Source: an uncultured Ruminococcus sp. (GTDB lineage: Bacteria > Bacillota > Clostridia > Oscillospirales > Ruminococcaceae). Taken from it: a stretch of 28,415 bases of DNA. Positions 6,381 to 14,731 of this stretch are shown here, one piece after another. Made by a program: the position numbers and the translations under genes. Under the pieces are notes generated by a model. That model did not search any database. It was given only the letters and a program-made list of their open reading frames with translations, and was not told the DNA's origin. Every line of letters begins with the position of its first letter. Within the stretch, counting starts at the first letter, position 1. The DNA lies in assembly GCA_900541495.1 (NCBI GenBank), contig UQKC01000033.1, forward strand, positions 1 through 28,415, read 5' to 3'.

Positions 6381-7676
6381 ATGAAAAAACTTAACGGCGT
6401 ACACCTTTCGCATGACAAAAGAACGCAGGACTGCGCAACAGCGAATTTTCCGCTGCCAAAGCAGGTCATAGTTCCGATGTCACAGTCGATGGGCGCGCCA
6501 TGCAATTGCCTTGTCAAGGCAGGAGATACCGTTTTTGTCGGTCAGAAGATCGGCGATACGGACGCTTTTATGTCCGTTCCGATACATTCACCTGTTTCGG
6601 GTACGGTAAATGCTGTCACGGATTATCTTCTTCCGGGCGGAAACACCTGCAAGGCAGCAGTTATCGACACAGACGGAGAGCAGACGCCCGATGAGAGCGT
6701 GAAAGCTCCCGTTATCACCGACCGAAAGTCCTTTATCGCGGCTATCCGTGAGAGCGGACTTGCAGGTCTTGGCGGCGCAGGTTTCCCTGCACACGTTAAA
6801 ATGGGTTTTGACCCCTCAAAGACACCTATCGACACTCTCGTTATCAATGCGGCGGAGTGCGAGCCTTTTATCACCTCCGATTACCGTCAGATGGTGGAAG
6901 CTCCCGATGATGTTCTCGACGGAATCGCACTCGTTCAGAAGTGGCTCGAGATACCGAACTGCAAAATTTGCATCGAGAGCAACAAACCGGAAGCTATCGC
7001 ACTTTTGAAGCAGAAAACAGCCGACAACAATGCTGTTGAAGTCGTAACTCTCCCCTCGACCTATCCGCAGGGCGCAGAAAAGGTAATCATTTTCTCCGCT
7101 ACGGGAAGAATTGTCGAAGAGGGCGAACTTCCTGCAAATCAGGGCGTTATGGTAATGAACGTTTCCTCGGCAGCTTTCGTAAGCACCTACTGCAAGACGG
7201 GTATGCCGCTCGTTGCAAAGCGTCTTACTCTTGACGGCGACGCTGTTACAAAGAACAACGGCAACTACATAGTTCCAATCGGCACAAGACTTTCCGAACT
7301 TCTCGAATTCGGCGGAGCTGAAAATCCGAAGAAGGTCCTCTACGGCGGTCCTATGATGGGCTTCCCCGTTTATGACACAGATCAGCCCGTTCTCAAAACA
7401 ACGAACGCTGTTCTCGCTTTCAATACCGTCAAGGAAGAAAAGGAATCCGCTTGTATCCGCTGCGGAAACTGCATCAAGGTCTGCCCTATGAACCTTATGC
7501 CTAATCTCCTTCTCCGTGCATACAAAGAAAAGGACGTTGCTGCTCTTCAGGAGCTCAAGGTTTCGCTTTGTATGAACTGCGGCTGCTGCTCGTACATCTG
7601 TCCTGCACACAAGCCGCTCGCAGAATCAAACCAGCTCGCAAAGGGACTTTTACCGCGCCCTGCGCCTAAGAAGTGA
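6381..7676 (+). CDS. rnfC: Rnf complex subunit C (electron input subunit)
   Basis: About 431 aa, the usual size for clostridial RnfC. This cytoplasmic, membrane-associated subunit binds NADH and FMN and exchanges electrons with RnfB in the ion-translocating ferredoxin:NAD oxidoreductase. Visible: an N-terminal RnfC barrel-type region (HSPVSGTV), glycine-rich GLAGLGGAGFPAHVK near residue 130, NAAECEPFITSDY, YPQGAEK, and two 4Fe-4S motifs, CIRCGNCIKVCP (about residue 358) and CMNCGCCSYICP (about 397). Two ATGs compete: 6375 is only 3 nt from GGGAGG, while 6381 is 9 nt away and preferred. First gene of rnfCDGEAB; rnfD follows after 14 bp. Confidence 0.97.
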   Translation: MKKLNGVHLSHDKRTQDCATANFPLPKQVIVPMSQSMGAPCNCLVKAGDTVFVGQKIGDTDAFMSVPIHSPVSGTVNAVTDYLLPGGNTCKAAVIDTDGEQTPDESVKAPVITDRKSFIAAIRESGLAGLGGAGFPAHVKMGFDPSKTPIDTLVINAAECEPFITSDYRQMVEAPDDVLDGIALVQKWLEIPNCKICIESNKPEAIALLKQKTADNNAVEVVTLPSTYPQGAEKVIIFSATGRIVEEGELPANQGVMVMNVSSAAFVSTYCKTGMPLVAKRLTLDGDAVTKNNGNYIVPIGTRLSELLEFGGAENPKKVLYGGPMMGFPVYDTDQPVLKTTNAVLAFNTVKEEKESACIRCGNCIKVCPMNLMPNLLLRAYKEKDVAALQELKVSLCMNCGCCSYICPAHKPLAESNQLAKGLLPRPAPKK

Positions 7677-7690
7677 GAAAGGAGAATATT

Positions 7691-8665
7691 ATGACAGGTT
7701 TAAGAGTTTCTCCGTCACCTCACAGAAGTGCCGGACTTACCACGCAGAAGATAATGCTCATGGTCATCATAGCTCTTCTGCCGGCAGCAATTATGGGCTG
7801 CGTTTACTTCGGCGTAAAAGCCGCACTCGTTCTTATCCAGACTATCATTTACTGCGTTGCTTTTGAAGCGCTTTTCGCAGTTGTTACAAAAAGACCGCAG
7901 ACGGTTTCCGACCTCTCCGCAGTTGTAACGGGTCTTCTCCTCGGAATGAACCTCCCTGCAACTGTACCGTTCTATGTTCCGCTCATCGGCAGCTTCTTCG
8001 CTATCGTTATCGTTAAGCAGCTTTTCGGCGGCATCGGACAGAACTTCGCTAACCCTGCTATCGCAGCAAGAATCGTACTTATGGTTTCGTTCTCTTCGCA
8101 GATGACGAACTGGGCAGTTCCGTTCTGGTACAAGAACAGCACAGACGTTGTTACGGGCGCAACTCCGCTCGCAGCAAGCTGGTTCGACAACGGCTCTGCA
8201 ATGGTTTCCCCGTTCACATTCAAGGATATGCTCCTCGGCACAACGGGCGGCTGCATCGGTGAGACCTGCGCACTCGCACTTATCATCGGAGGCATCTTCC
8301 TTATTGTAATGGGAGTTATCTCCCCTGCAACTCCGATCGCTTTCATCGGCATTTTCGGCGTTCTCACACTTTGCTACACGGGCAGCCTTACAATGACTGT
8401 TTATCAGCTCCTTGCAGGCGGTCTTATGATCGGTGCGTTCTTTATGGCTACCGACTATGCGACAACTCCGCTCACAACAAAGGGCAAAGTCGTATTCGGC
8501 GCAGGCTGCGCTATAATCACATTCGTTATCCGTCAGTTCGGTTCATTCCCCGAGGGCGTTTCTTTCTCGATCCTCCTTATGAACCTGCTCACACCTTACA
8601 TCGACAAGCTCTGCAAGACTAAGCCGCTCGGTGCAAAGAAACCCGTAAAGGAGGCTGCTAAGTAA
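7691..8665 (+). CDS. rnfD: Rnf complex subunit D (membrane flavoprotein)
   Basis: About 324 aa, polytopic (roughly 8-10 hydrophobic segments), RnfD/NqrB family. It carries covalently bound FMN and takes part in ion translocation. The flavinylation motif DVVTGATPLA is present; the acceptor is expected to be Thr158, modified by ApbE. The frame is open from a GTG at 7673, but ATG 7691 is preceded by AAAGGAG with 6-nt spacing and starts the conserved TGLRVSPSPH. The stop overlaps the rnfG start by 1 nt (TAATG), so translation is probably coupled. Confidence 0.97.
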   Translation: MTGLRVSPSPHRSAGLTTQKIMLMVIIALLPAAIMGCVYFGVKAALVLIQTIIYCVAFEALFAVVTKRPQTVSDLSAVVTGLLLGMNLPATVPFYVPLIGSFFAIVIVKQLFGGIGQNFANPAIAARIVLMVSFSSQMTNWAVPFWYKNSTDVVTGATPLAASWFDNGSAMVSPFTFKDMLLGTTGGCIGETCALALIIGGIFLIVMGVISPATPIAFIGIFGVLTLCYTGSLTMTVYQLLAGGLMIGAFFMATDYATTPLTTKGKVVFGAGCAIITFVIRQFGSFPEGVSFSILLMNLLTPYIDKLCKTKPLGAKKPVKEAAK

Positions 8666-9321
8666 TGTTTAAGGAAAAAATCCAGCCTTCGCTCGTGCTT
8701 ACGCTTATCTGCCTTATCACCTGCGCGCTCCTCGTTATCGCTCACGATGCGACCTACAAGGACAACACCGGCGTTATCACAGACGATATGCTTGCAAGCC
8801 TTGAAGAAATTTACGGCACTTCGGACGGCTTCACTATGAAGCTTGACGAAAACGGCGCTATCTACGCCCCCGAGGGCATCACCTGCGTTCTCACCGATGA
8901 AAACGGCAACGCAGCATTTGAAGTTACCACAGACGGCTATTCCAGCGGCGGTATCCACGTTCTCGTCGGAATGGACGCAAGCGGCTCTGTTTCGGGTGTT
9001 TCCGTCCTCTCACTCGGCGAAACTCCGGGTCTTGGCACAAAGGTAAGAGATCTCCCCGAATTCCGTGACCAGTTCAAGGGCCTTACATTCGACAAGCTCC
9101 CTAAGGCTTCCGAGGAAGACAATTCCCCCAAGAAGTTCGTATGGGGCAGCGCAGACGAGATCGAGGCACTCAAAGAAGAAGCTGCTTCCGCTCCCGTAAG
9201 CGATACTTTTGAACTTGACGCTATCACAGGCGCAACATTCTCCTCAAAGGGCACATACAGAGCAGTTACCCTCGCTCTCAATGCCTACAATGAAATGGAA
9301 GGAGTGACCGTAAGTGAGTGA
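8665..9321 (+). CDS. rnfG: Rnf complex subunit G (FMN-binding, extracytoplasmic)
   Basis: 218 aa. One N-terminal transmembrane helix (residues about 8-26) anchors an FMN_bind domain on the outer side. SLGETPGLGTKVRD is the typical FMN_bind core, and DAITGATFSSKG holds the flavinylation site with acceptor Thr191 (ApbE substrate). It passes electrons between RnfD and the other membrane centres in current Rnf models. Starts inside the rnfD stop codon and overlaps rnfE by 8 bp. Confidence 0.96.
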   Translation: MFKEKIQPSLVLTLICLITCALLVIAHDATYKDNTGVITDDMLASLEEIYGTSDGFTMKLDENGAIYAPEGITCVLTDENGNAAFEVTTDGYSSGGIHVLVGMDASGSVSGVSVLSLGETPGLGTKVRDLPEFRDQFKGLTFDKLPKASEEDNSPKKFVWGSADEIEALKEEAASAPVSDTFELDAITGATFSSKGTYRAVTLALNAYNEMEGVTVSE

Positions 9322-10000
9322 GAAAAAAACTACCAATACTTACGAGCTTGTAAAGGGCATAATCAAGGAAAACCCTGTTTTCGTTACAATGCTCGGTATG
9401 TGTCCGACGCTCGCCGTTACAACAATGGCTTCAAACGGCATCGGTATGGGACTTGCGACTACTTTCGTTCTCGTTTGCTCCAACCTTGCCATCTCCCTGC
9501 TTAAAAATATTATCCCAAAGGCAGTCCGTCTTCCTTGCTTTATCGTCGTTATCGCAAGCTTCGTAACGCTCATCGAATTCCTGCTCAAAGGCTATATTCC
9601 TGCGCTTTACGACAGCCTCGGACTGTTCCTTTCGCTTATCACAGTTAACTGTATTATCCTCGGCCGTGCAGAGGCTTTCGCTTCAAAGAACAACCCTTGG
9701 AAGTCCATTCTTGACGGTCTTGGCAGCGGTCTTGGCTTCACGCTTGCGCTCTTCCTTATGGGAAGCGTCCGTGAGATCCTCGGCTCGGGTCAGTGGTTCG
9801 GCATCGACCTCCACCTCCCCGTTACAATGACAGTATTCGTTATGCCTGCAGGCGGCTTCTTCGCACTCGGTGTCATCATCGCAGTTGTAAACAAGCTCGC
9901 AAAGAAAGCTCCTCCGAAGGAACTCGGCTGCGCAGGCTGTCCTAACGCTTCAAGATGCCAGACTATAAACAAAAAGAATGAAGAAGGAGGAAATGACTGA
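9314..10000 (+). CDS. rnfE: Rnf complex subunit E
   Basis: 228 aa with about six transmembrane helices, RnfA/RnfE/NqrD family. Cys30 (GMCPTLAVTT) and Cys113 (TVNCIILG) match the pair that, with the equivalents in RnfA, holds the intramembrane 2Fe-2S cluster in known structures. The C-terminal cytoplasmic tail holds CAGCPNASRC, a third cysteine group not needed for that cluster and possibly metal-binding. Start is GTG 9314 with AGGAG about 9 nt upstream, inside the end of rnfG. The stop overlaps the rnfA ATG (TGATG). Confidence 0.96.
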   Translation: MSEKKTTNTYELVKGIIKENPVFVTMLGMCPTLAVTTMASNGIGMGLATTFVLVCSNLAISLLKNIIPKAVRLPCFIVVIASFVTLIEFLLKGYIPALYDSLGLFLSLITVNCIILGRAEAFASKNNPWKSILDGLGSGLGFTLALFLMGSVREILGSGQWFGIDLHLPVTMTVFVMPAGGFFALGVIIAVVNKLAKKAPPKELGCAGCPNASRCQTINKKNEEGGND

Positions 10001-10578
10001 TGAAATCTCTGCTCGTTATTCTTTTGAGCGCAATGCTCGTTGACAACTTCGTTCTTTCAAAATTTATGGGTATCTGCGCATTCCTCGGCGTTTCCAAAAA
10101 GCTCGACAGCGCAGTCGGAATGGGTGCTGCCGTAACATTCGTTATGGCTTGTGCCGCACTCGCTACATATCCAATCTACATGCTTATCCTTATCCCGCTC
10201 GGACTTGAATATCTGAAAACAGTCGCATTTATCCTTGTTATCGCGCTCTTCGTTCAGATCGTTGAAATGTTCCTCAAGAAAGCCGTTCCGCCGCTTTATA
10301 AGGCTCTCGGCGTTTATCTTCCGCTCATCACAACGAACTGCGCAGTCCTCGGCGTAACAATCCTTAACATCGACAACAGCTACAACCTCGGTCAGTCGGT
10401 CGTAAACGCTGTCGGCGCAGGACTTGGATTCTCCCTTGCGCTCATCATTTTCAGCGGCGTTCGTCAGAGAGTAAATGCTGCCGACACTCCTGCTATGTTC
10501 AAGGGTGTTCCTGCAACACTTATCGCTGCATCAATCGTTTCCGTAAGCTTTATGGGCTTCTCGGGAATGTTCAGCTAA
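10000..10578 (+). CDS. rnfA: Rnf complex subunit A
   Basis: 192 aa, the standard length for RnfA, with about six transmembrane helices and no extra domains. Cys26 (FMGICAFLG) and Cys114 (TTNCAVLG) are the expected ligands of the membrane 2Fe-2S cluster shared with RnfE. LVDNFVLSKFMGIC and the GAGLGFSLALIIFSGVR stretch are hallmark sequences. Translation is coupled to rnfE through TGATG; rnfB follows after 16 bp with its own strong AAGGAGG. Confidence 0.97.
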   Translation: MKSLLVILLSAMLVDNFVLSKFMGICAFLGVSKKLDSAVGMGAAVTFVMACAALATYPIYMLILIPLGLEYLKTVAFILVIALFVQIVEMFLKKAVPPLYKALGVYLPLITTNCAVLGVTILNIDNSYNLGQSVVNAVGAGLGFSLALIIFSGVRQRVNAADTPAMFKGVPATLIAASIVSVSFMGFSGMFS

Positions 10579-10594
10579 AAAGGAGGAAGGAAAT

Positions 10595-11566
10595 ATGAAT
10601 TTTATTATTCCTGCCCTTGTTTTTGCGGCTATCGGACTTCTCGCAGGTGTGCTTCTTACAGTATGCTCAAAGGTTTTTGAAGTCAAGACAGACGAAAGGA
10701 TCGACAAGGTAAACGAAGTTCTTCCGCAGGTAAACTGCGGTTCATGCGGTTTCTCGGGCTGTGCGGCTTATGCCGAAGCTATCGTAAAAAACGGCGTTGC
10801 AACGAACCTCTGTAACCCCGGCGGCAGCGAGGTTGCCAAAAAGGTTGCAGAAGTTATGGGTGTTGCCGCAATGGAATCCGTTCCGAAGATCGCGGTTGTC
10901 CGCTGCAGCGGCGACTGCAATGCACGTTCGGCAAACAAATTTGAATTTGACGGCGTTCAGTCCTGTAAGGCTGCAAAGCGTTTCTACAACGGTCAGAGCG
11001 CCTGCGCTTACGGCTGCCTCGGCTACGGCGACTGTATCCGTGAATGTACTCACGATGCTATCTCTATCGTAGACGGCGTTGCAAAGATCGACCGCTCAAA
11101 GTGCGGCGGCTGCGGACTTTGCGCAAAAGCTTGCCCGAATCAGCTTATCGTTGTCCACGATATAACAAACCGCGTTGACGTTCTCTGCTCCTCGCAGGAT
11201 ATCGGCAAAAACACCCGTACAGCCTGCAAGAACGGCTGTATCGGCTGTAAAAAGTGCGAAAAGACTTGTCCGTTCGGTGCTATTACGGTTGAAAACAACC
11301 TCGCGCGCATCGACTACAGCAAGTGTAAGAACTGCGGCAAGTGCGTAGCAGGCTGTCCTACACACGCTATCCAGCGCTGCGACGGCATCGTAATGGTCGC
11401 AAAGCCTGCCGCTCCTAAGCCTGCTGCTCCTACAAATCAGGCGGCTGCCCCAACAGCAGCACCTAAGGCTGAAGCTCCTGCTCCAAAGCCCGAAGCAAAG
11501 GCTGAAACCGCTCCCGAAGCCAAGGTTGAAGCTAAAACCGAGATCAAGGCAGAAGAAAACAAGTAA
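10595..11566 (+). CDS. rnfB: Rnf complex subunit B (ferredoxin-interacting, multi Fe-S) with Ala/Pro/Lys/Glu tail
   Basis: 323 aa. Residues about 4-24 are a membrane anchor. Next comes the 4Fe-4S domain with Cys48, 51, 56 and 73 (CGSCGFSGC...C). Further cysteine clusters follow, including CGGCGLCAKACP, CIGCKKCEKTCP and CKNCGKCVAGCP, giving a ferredoxin-like electron wire. RnfB takes electrons from reduced ferredoxin. The last 55 or so residues (from about 269) are almost only Ala, Pro, Lys, Glu and Thr, without cysteine: a disordered tail beyond the conserved core. Last gene of the operon, closed by a terminator about 35 bp downstream. Confidence 0.96.
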   Translation: MNFIIPALVFAAIGLLAGVLLTVCSKVFEVKTDERIDKVNEVLPQVNCGSCGFSGCAAYAEAIVKNGVATNLCNPGGSEVAKKVAEVMGVAAMESVPKIAVVRCSGDCNARSANKFEFDGVQSCKAAKRFYNGQSACAYGCLGYGDCIRECTHDAISIVDGVAKIDRSKCGGCGLCAKACPNQLIVVHDITNRVDVLCSSQDIGKNTRTACKNGCIGCKKCEKTCPFGAITVENNLARIDYSKCKNCGKCVAGCPTHAIQRCDGIVMVAKPAAPKPAAPTNQAAAPTAAPKAEAPAPKPEAKAETAPEAKVEAKTEIKAEENK

Positions 11567-11600
11567 TTCGGCTGATTTTATAAGCTTTATAAAATGAATT

Positions 11601-11635
11601 ATCCCTCCCCGAAGTGATTCGGGGAGGGATTTTTG
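11601..11635 (+). terminator. Rho-independent terminator of the rnf operon
   Basis: ATCCCTCCCCGAA-GTGA-TTCGGGGAGGGAT: a perfect 13-bp stem with a 4-nt loop, then TTTTTGTGTTT. Confidence 0.93.
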
Positions 11636-11661
11636 TGTTTATTAATGAATTTTTGGTATAA

Positions 11662-11814
11662 TGTATTGGCAACGCAATCATTTTGCTTCACAACTCTCCC
11701 GACGATTATTTTTACAGCATGGCAAACACAACGCACCTTGACCATTCTATCGCACAGCCCAACTCGGGCAAAGCCAAAGCTCACGAACTGATAGAGGAAG
11801 ATTCCAATGAATAA
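11662..11814 (+). pseudogene. yefM: Degenerate YefM/Phd-type antitoxin (C-terminal remnant)
   Basis: The frame read from 11662 to TAA 11814 ends DHSIAQPNSGKAKAHELIEE, which looks like the C-terminal half of YefM-type antitoxins (SIxQ..GKxxxHELIE). The N-terminal DNA-binding half is missing: a stop lies in frame at 11659-11661 and the sequence before it is the rnf terminator. The stop overlaps the YoeB-like start as ATGAATAA, the usual coupling of these pairs. Identified by eye from conserved residues; moderate certainty. Confidence 0.6.
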
Positions 11815-11950
11815 GGTATGGACAGACGAAGCTTGGGACGATTATATGTATTGGTTCAATCAAGACAAGAAAACTATCAAATGAATCAATGCCCTCATCA
11901 AAGACATTGACCGTGCCACTTTTGACGGAATAGGCAAACCCGAGGTTCTT
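11807..11950 (+). pseudogene. yoeB: Degenerate YoeB/Txe-type toxin (nonsense codon and 3' truncation)
   Basis: From ATG 11807 the translation runs MNKVWTDEAWDDYMYWFNQD and on to KKTIK, then TGA (11882-11884) in place of the usual Arg. The same frame continues INALIKDIDRATFDGIGKPE. These are the signature YoeB stretches (AWxDYxYW, RINxLIKDI, GIGKPExL). The match stops at about 11950, before the catalytic C-terminal half (the usual Glu/Arg/His region), and runs into a terminator. YoeB is a ribosome-dependent mRNA endonuclease; this copy cannot make an active toxin. Confidence 0.75.
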
Positions 11951-11960
11951 TTTTATATTC

Positions 11961-11997
11961 AAAAAAGCACGACCCACATTGTGAGCCGTGCTTTTTA
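11961..11997. terminator. Bidirectional terminator, mainly serving glgP
   Basis: AAAAAAGCACG ... CGTGCTTTTT with an inner CAC/GTG pairing gives T-runs on both strands. It lies about 20 nt past the glgP stop on the minus strand. Confidence 0.75.
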
Positions 11998-12018
11998 ATT
12001 ACGAATTACGCATTGTGC

Positions 12019-14415
12019 TTACTTAAGCTTCCAGATATCACGAGCGTAATCTTCAACTGCTCTGTCGGCAGAGAAGATGCCTGCGCCTGCGATGTTGTGG
12101 AGGGACATCTTGTTCCACTTGTCCTTGTCCTTGTAGCATTCGGAAATGTACTGCTGTGCGGACTGGTAAGCATCGAAGTCTGCAAGAACCATATATGGAT
12201 CCTTGAACTTGAGGGAGTTTGCAACTTCGTCAAACTGACAGCCGTTGATTCCTGTGTACATCTTGTTGATAGCTCTTGCGATAACTTCGTTATTCTCGCA
12301 GTAGCTTTCGGGACGGTAGCCCTGAGCCTGCTTTGCAAGAACTTCGTCAGCGTTCATACCGAAGATAAAGATGTTGTCGATGCCGACCTGATCCTTGATC
12401 TCGATGTTTGCGCCGTCGAGAGTACCGAGTGTGAGCGCACCGTTGAGCATAAGCTTCATATTACCTGTACCCGATGCTTCCTTACCTGCGAGGGAGATCT
12501 GCTCAGATACTTCTGCGGCAGGCATAAGGAGTTCGGAAAGGCTTACGCAGTAGTTTTCAAGGAAGAATACCTGAAGCTTCTTGTTAACAGCAGGGTTCTT
12601 CCTGATCTCTTCGCCGAGTGCCCAGATCATCTTGATGATCTGCTTTGCAAGGTAATATCCCGGTGCAGCCTTTGCAGCGAAGATATATGTCTTAGGAACA
12701 AAATCTGCGTTCGGATTGTCGAGGAGGTACTGATACTCTGCAATGATATTGAGAGCATTGAGGTGCTGACGCTTATATTCGTGCAGACGCTTTACCTGAA
12801 CATCGAAGATGCTGTCTGTGTTAAGAACAACGCCGAAGTTGGACTTTACATACTTTGCAAAGCGCTTCTTGTTTTCGAGTTTGATCTTGCTGAGCTTGTC
12901 GAGGACTTTCTTATCATCTTCAAACTTGTTGAAGTTGGAAAGTTCAGCAGCATTCTTCTTGAAGCCGTCGCCGATAGTGCTTGAAAGAAGCTCGGTAAGT
13001 CCGGGGTTAGCCTGGAGAAGCCATCTTCTGTAAGCGATACCGTTAGTAACGTTCTTGAACTTGTACGGTGTATCAGCATATTCGTTGCTGAAAACGTCCT
13101 GCTTGATGATATCGGAGTGGAGCTTTGAAACGCCGTTTACGCTGTGTGAAGCGCATACGCAGAGGAGAGCCATGTGAATCTGGTTGTTCTGAATGATAGA
13201 CATTCTTGTAACCTTTGCGCTGTCGCCAATTCTCTCCATAAGTTCTGCACAGTAACGGTTGTTGATCTCAACGATGATAGCAAAGATACGCGGAATTACC
13301 TGCTTAACGAGGTTCATATCCCACTTTTCAAGTGCTTCTGCAAGAACTGTGTGGTTCGTGTAAGCAAATGTGTTTGTAACGATGTGCCAAGCCTTGTTCC
13401 AGTTGTATCCGCAGTCATCGAGGAGGATTCTCATAAGCTCAGGGATAGCAAGTGTCGGGTGGGTATCGTTGATATGGATAGCAACCTTTTCGTGGAGGTT
13501 GTCGAGTGTGCCGTAGATGCTCATGTGGCGGTTTACTATATCGCCAACGGAAGCTGCGCACATAAAGTACTGCTGACGAAGACGGAGCGACTTGCCCTCG
13601 AGGTGGTTATCGTTCGGGTAAAGAACCTTTGAGATAGCCTGTGCAATAGTGTTCTGAGAGAGGGACTTAGCGTAGTCGCCCTGGTTGAACATCTGCATAT
13701 CGAAGGAAGGAGCTTTTGCCTGCCACAGACGGAGAACGGAAACGCCCTCGCTGTCGTAGCCGGGAACATACATATCGTAAGGAACAGCATAAACTGTGCT
13801 GTAGTTGTTATAGGAAATGTGGTGGTACTTATCGTCCCAATGTTCAACCACTTCGCCGTCAAAGTGAACTTCAATGGTCTTGTCTTTCTTAGGAACGAGC
13901 CATGTTTCACCGCCCGGGAGCCAGTTGTCAGGGAGCTCTGTCTGCCAGCCGTCTTCGATCTTCTGCTTGAAGATACCATACTCATAGCAGATAGAATAAC
14001 CCATTGCAGGGTAGCCGTCAGTTGCAAGACCGTCAAGGTAGCAAGCTGCAAGACGGCCAAGACCGCCGTTTCCGAGTCCTGCGTCAGGCTCATATTCATA
14101 AATTCTGTCGATATTAACGTCCCAAGACTTCATTATCTCTTCTGCGATATCGTTGATGCGAAGATTGAAAAGGCTTGTCTTGAGCGAACGACCCATAAGG
14201 AATTCCATTGAGAGGTAGTAAACTTCTTTTCTGCCCTCGGAATGAACCTGATTGCGAAACTTTCTGCGCTTTTCACGGAGAAGTTCAACAACAACTGTTG
14301 AGAGTGCCTTGTAAATCTGATTGTCCGATGCATCGATCGGGGTAACATTATACTCAGTTTGAAGGGTATTGCGGATCTTTTCTTCGAGGTCCGCCTTGTT
14401 GATTACCGGCTGCAT
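12019..14415 (-). CDS. glgP: Glycogen/starch phosphorylase (maltodextrin phosphorylase family, GT35)
   Basis: 798 aa, full length for the family. It splits alpha-1,4-glucan ends with phosphate to give glucose 1-phosphate in the cytoplasm. Clear landmarks: EYEPDAGLGNGGLGRLAACYLD (about residue 107 on), HINDTHPTLAIPELMR, the RLHEYKRQ motif, and the PLP site EASGTGNMKLMLNG with PLP lysine at about 654, followed by LGTLDGANIEI. AAAGGA lies about 12 nt before ATG. Monocistronic: a terminator follows, and a promoter candidate is seen 180 bp upstream. No glgA, glgB or glgC is nearby. A perfect palindrome further upstream may bind a sugar regulator. Confidence 0.97.
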   Translation of the reverse strand: MQPVINKADLEEKIRNTLQTEYNVTPIDASDNQIYKALSTVVVELLREKRRKFRNQVHSEGRKEVYYLSMEFLMGRSLKTSLFNLRINDIAEEIMKSWDVNIDRIYEYEPDAGLGNGGLGRLAACYLDGLATDGYPAMGYSICYEYGIFKQKIEDGWQTELPDNWLPGGETWLVPKKDKTIEVHFDGEVVEHWDDKYHHISYNNYSTVYAVPYDMYVPGYDSEGVSVLRLWQAKAPSFDMQMFNQGDYAKSLSQNTIAQAISKVLYPNDNHLEGKSLRLRQQYFMCAASVGDIVNRHMSIYGTLDNLHEKVAIHINDTHPTLAIPELMRILLDDCGYNWNKAWHIVTNTFAYTNHTVLAEALEKWDMNLVKQVIPRIFAIIVEINNRYCAELMERIGDSAKVTRMSIIQNNQIHMALLCVCASHSVNGVSKLHSDIIKQDVFSNEYADTPYKFKNVTNGIAYRRWLLQANPGLTELLSSTIGDGFKKNAAELSNFNKFEDDKKVLDKLSKIKLENKKRFAKYVKSNFGVVLNTDSIFDVQVKRLHEYKRQHLNALNIIAEYQYLLDNPNADFVPKTYIFAAKAAPGYYLAKQIIKMIWALGEEIRKNPAVNKKLQVFFLENYCVSLSELLMPAAEVSEQISLAGKEASGTGNMKLMLNGALTLGTLDGANIEIKDQVGIDNIFIFGMNADEVLAKQAQGYRPESYCENNEVIARAINKMYTGINGCQFDEVANSLKFKDPYMVLADFDAYQSAQQYISECYKDKDKWNKMSLHNIAGAGIFSADRAVEDYARDIWKLK

Positions 14416-14591
14416 AACACACTGATCCTTTCTTATGCCAAAGGTCTGTCAGAACTGCACAAAAAATATGGACACAAGCTATGGTTTGCTGAAAAACAGC
14501 TTTACAGTTCAACTGACATTAGCGCTTATCATAAACTTTTTATGAGCATTTATCATTTCCGTCAAGATACAATGCTACATATTACCGTTTA

Positions 14592-14620
14592 ATTATACAA
14601 TATTTTTTCACAATTTACAA
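14592..14620 (-). promoter_or_regulatory. Candidate glgP promoter
   Basis: Minus strand: TTGTAA (14620-14615), 17-nt spacer, TATAAT (14597-14592). The leader would be about 170 nt. A second option closer to the gene is TTGACG (14565-14560) with TAAAAA at 17 nt. Neither is confirmed. Confidence 0.5.
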
Positions 14621-14695
14621 TCGTAATTTTAAACAAATATAGCGTCATTCTTTGACCGTAAATATGAATATGCCCAATAATATACAACTTTGGCG

Positions 14696-14707
14696 TTAAA
14701 CGTTTAA
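14696..14707. promoter_or_regulatory. Perfect 12-bp palindrome TTAAACGTTTAA upstream of glgP
   Basis: The CG-centred palindrome resembles LacI-family operators. Its TAAACGT half recurs in the promoter regions of both solute-binding protein genes (20502-20508 and 22189-22195 on the other strand). It lies about 80 bp upstream of the glgP promoter candidate. Confidence 0.4.
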
Positions 14708-14731
14708 GTTTTGTTAAAAATTATTTACAGG

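Noticed and set aside
6816..7610. 264-codon open frame on the minus strand
   Set aside because: Antisense to rnfC, Cys/Val/Arg-rich without recognisable motifs; explained as a shadow of rnfC.
7673..7690. GTG 7673 as the rnfD start
   Set aside because: It lies at the rnfC stop without its own ribosome site; the AAAGGAG inside this stretch serves ATG 7691.
12013..12984. Long open frame of 323 codons on the plus strand
   Set aside because: It lies wholly inside glgP on the opposite strand, has no family features and no ribosome site, and arises from the codon bias of glgP.
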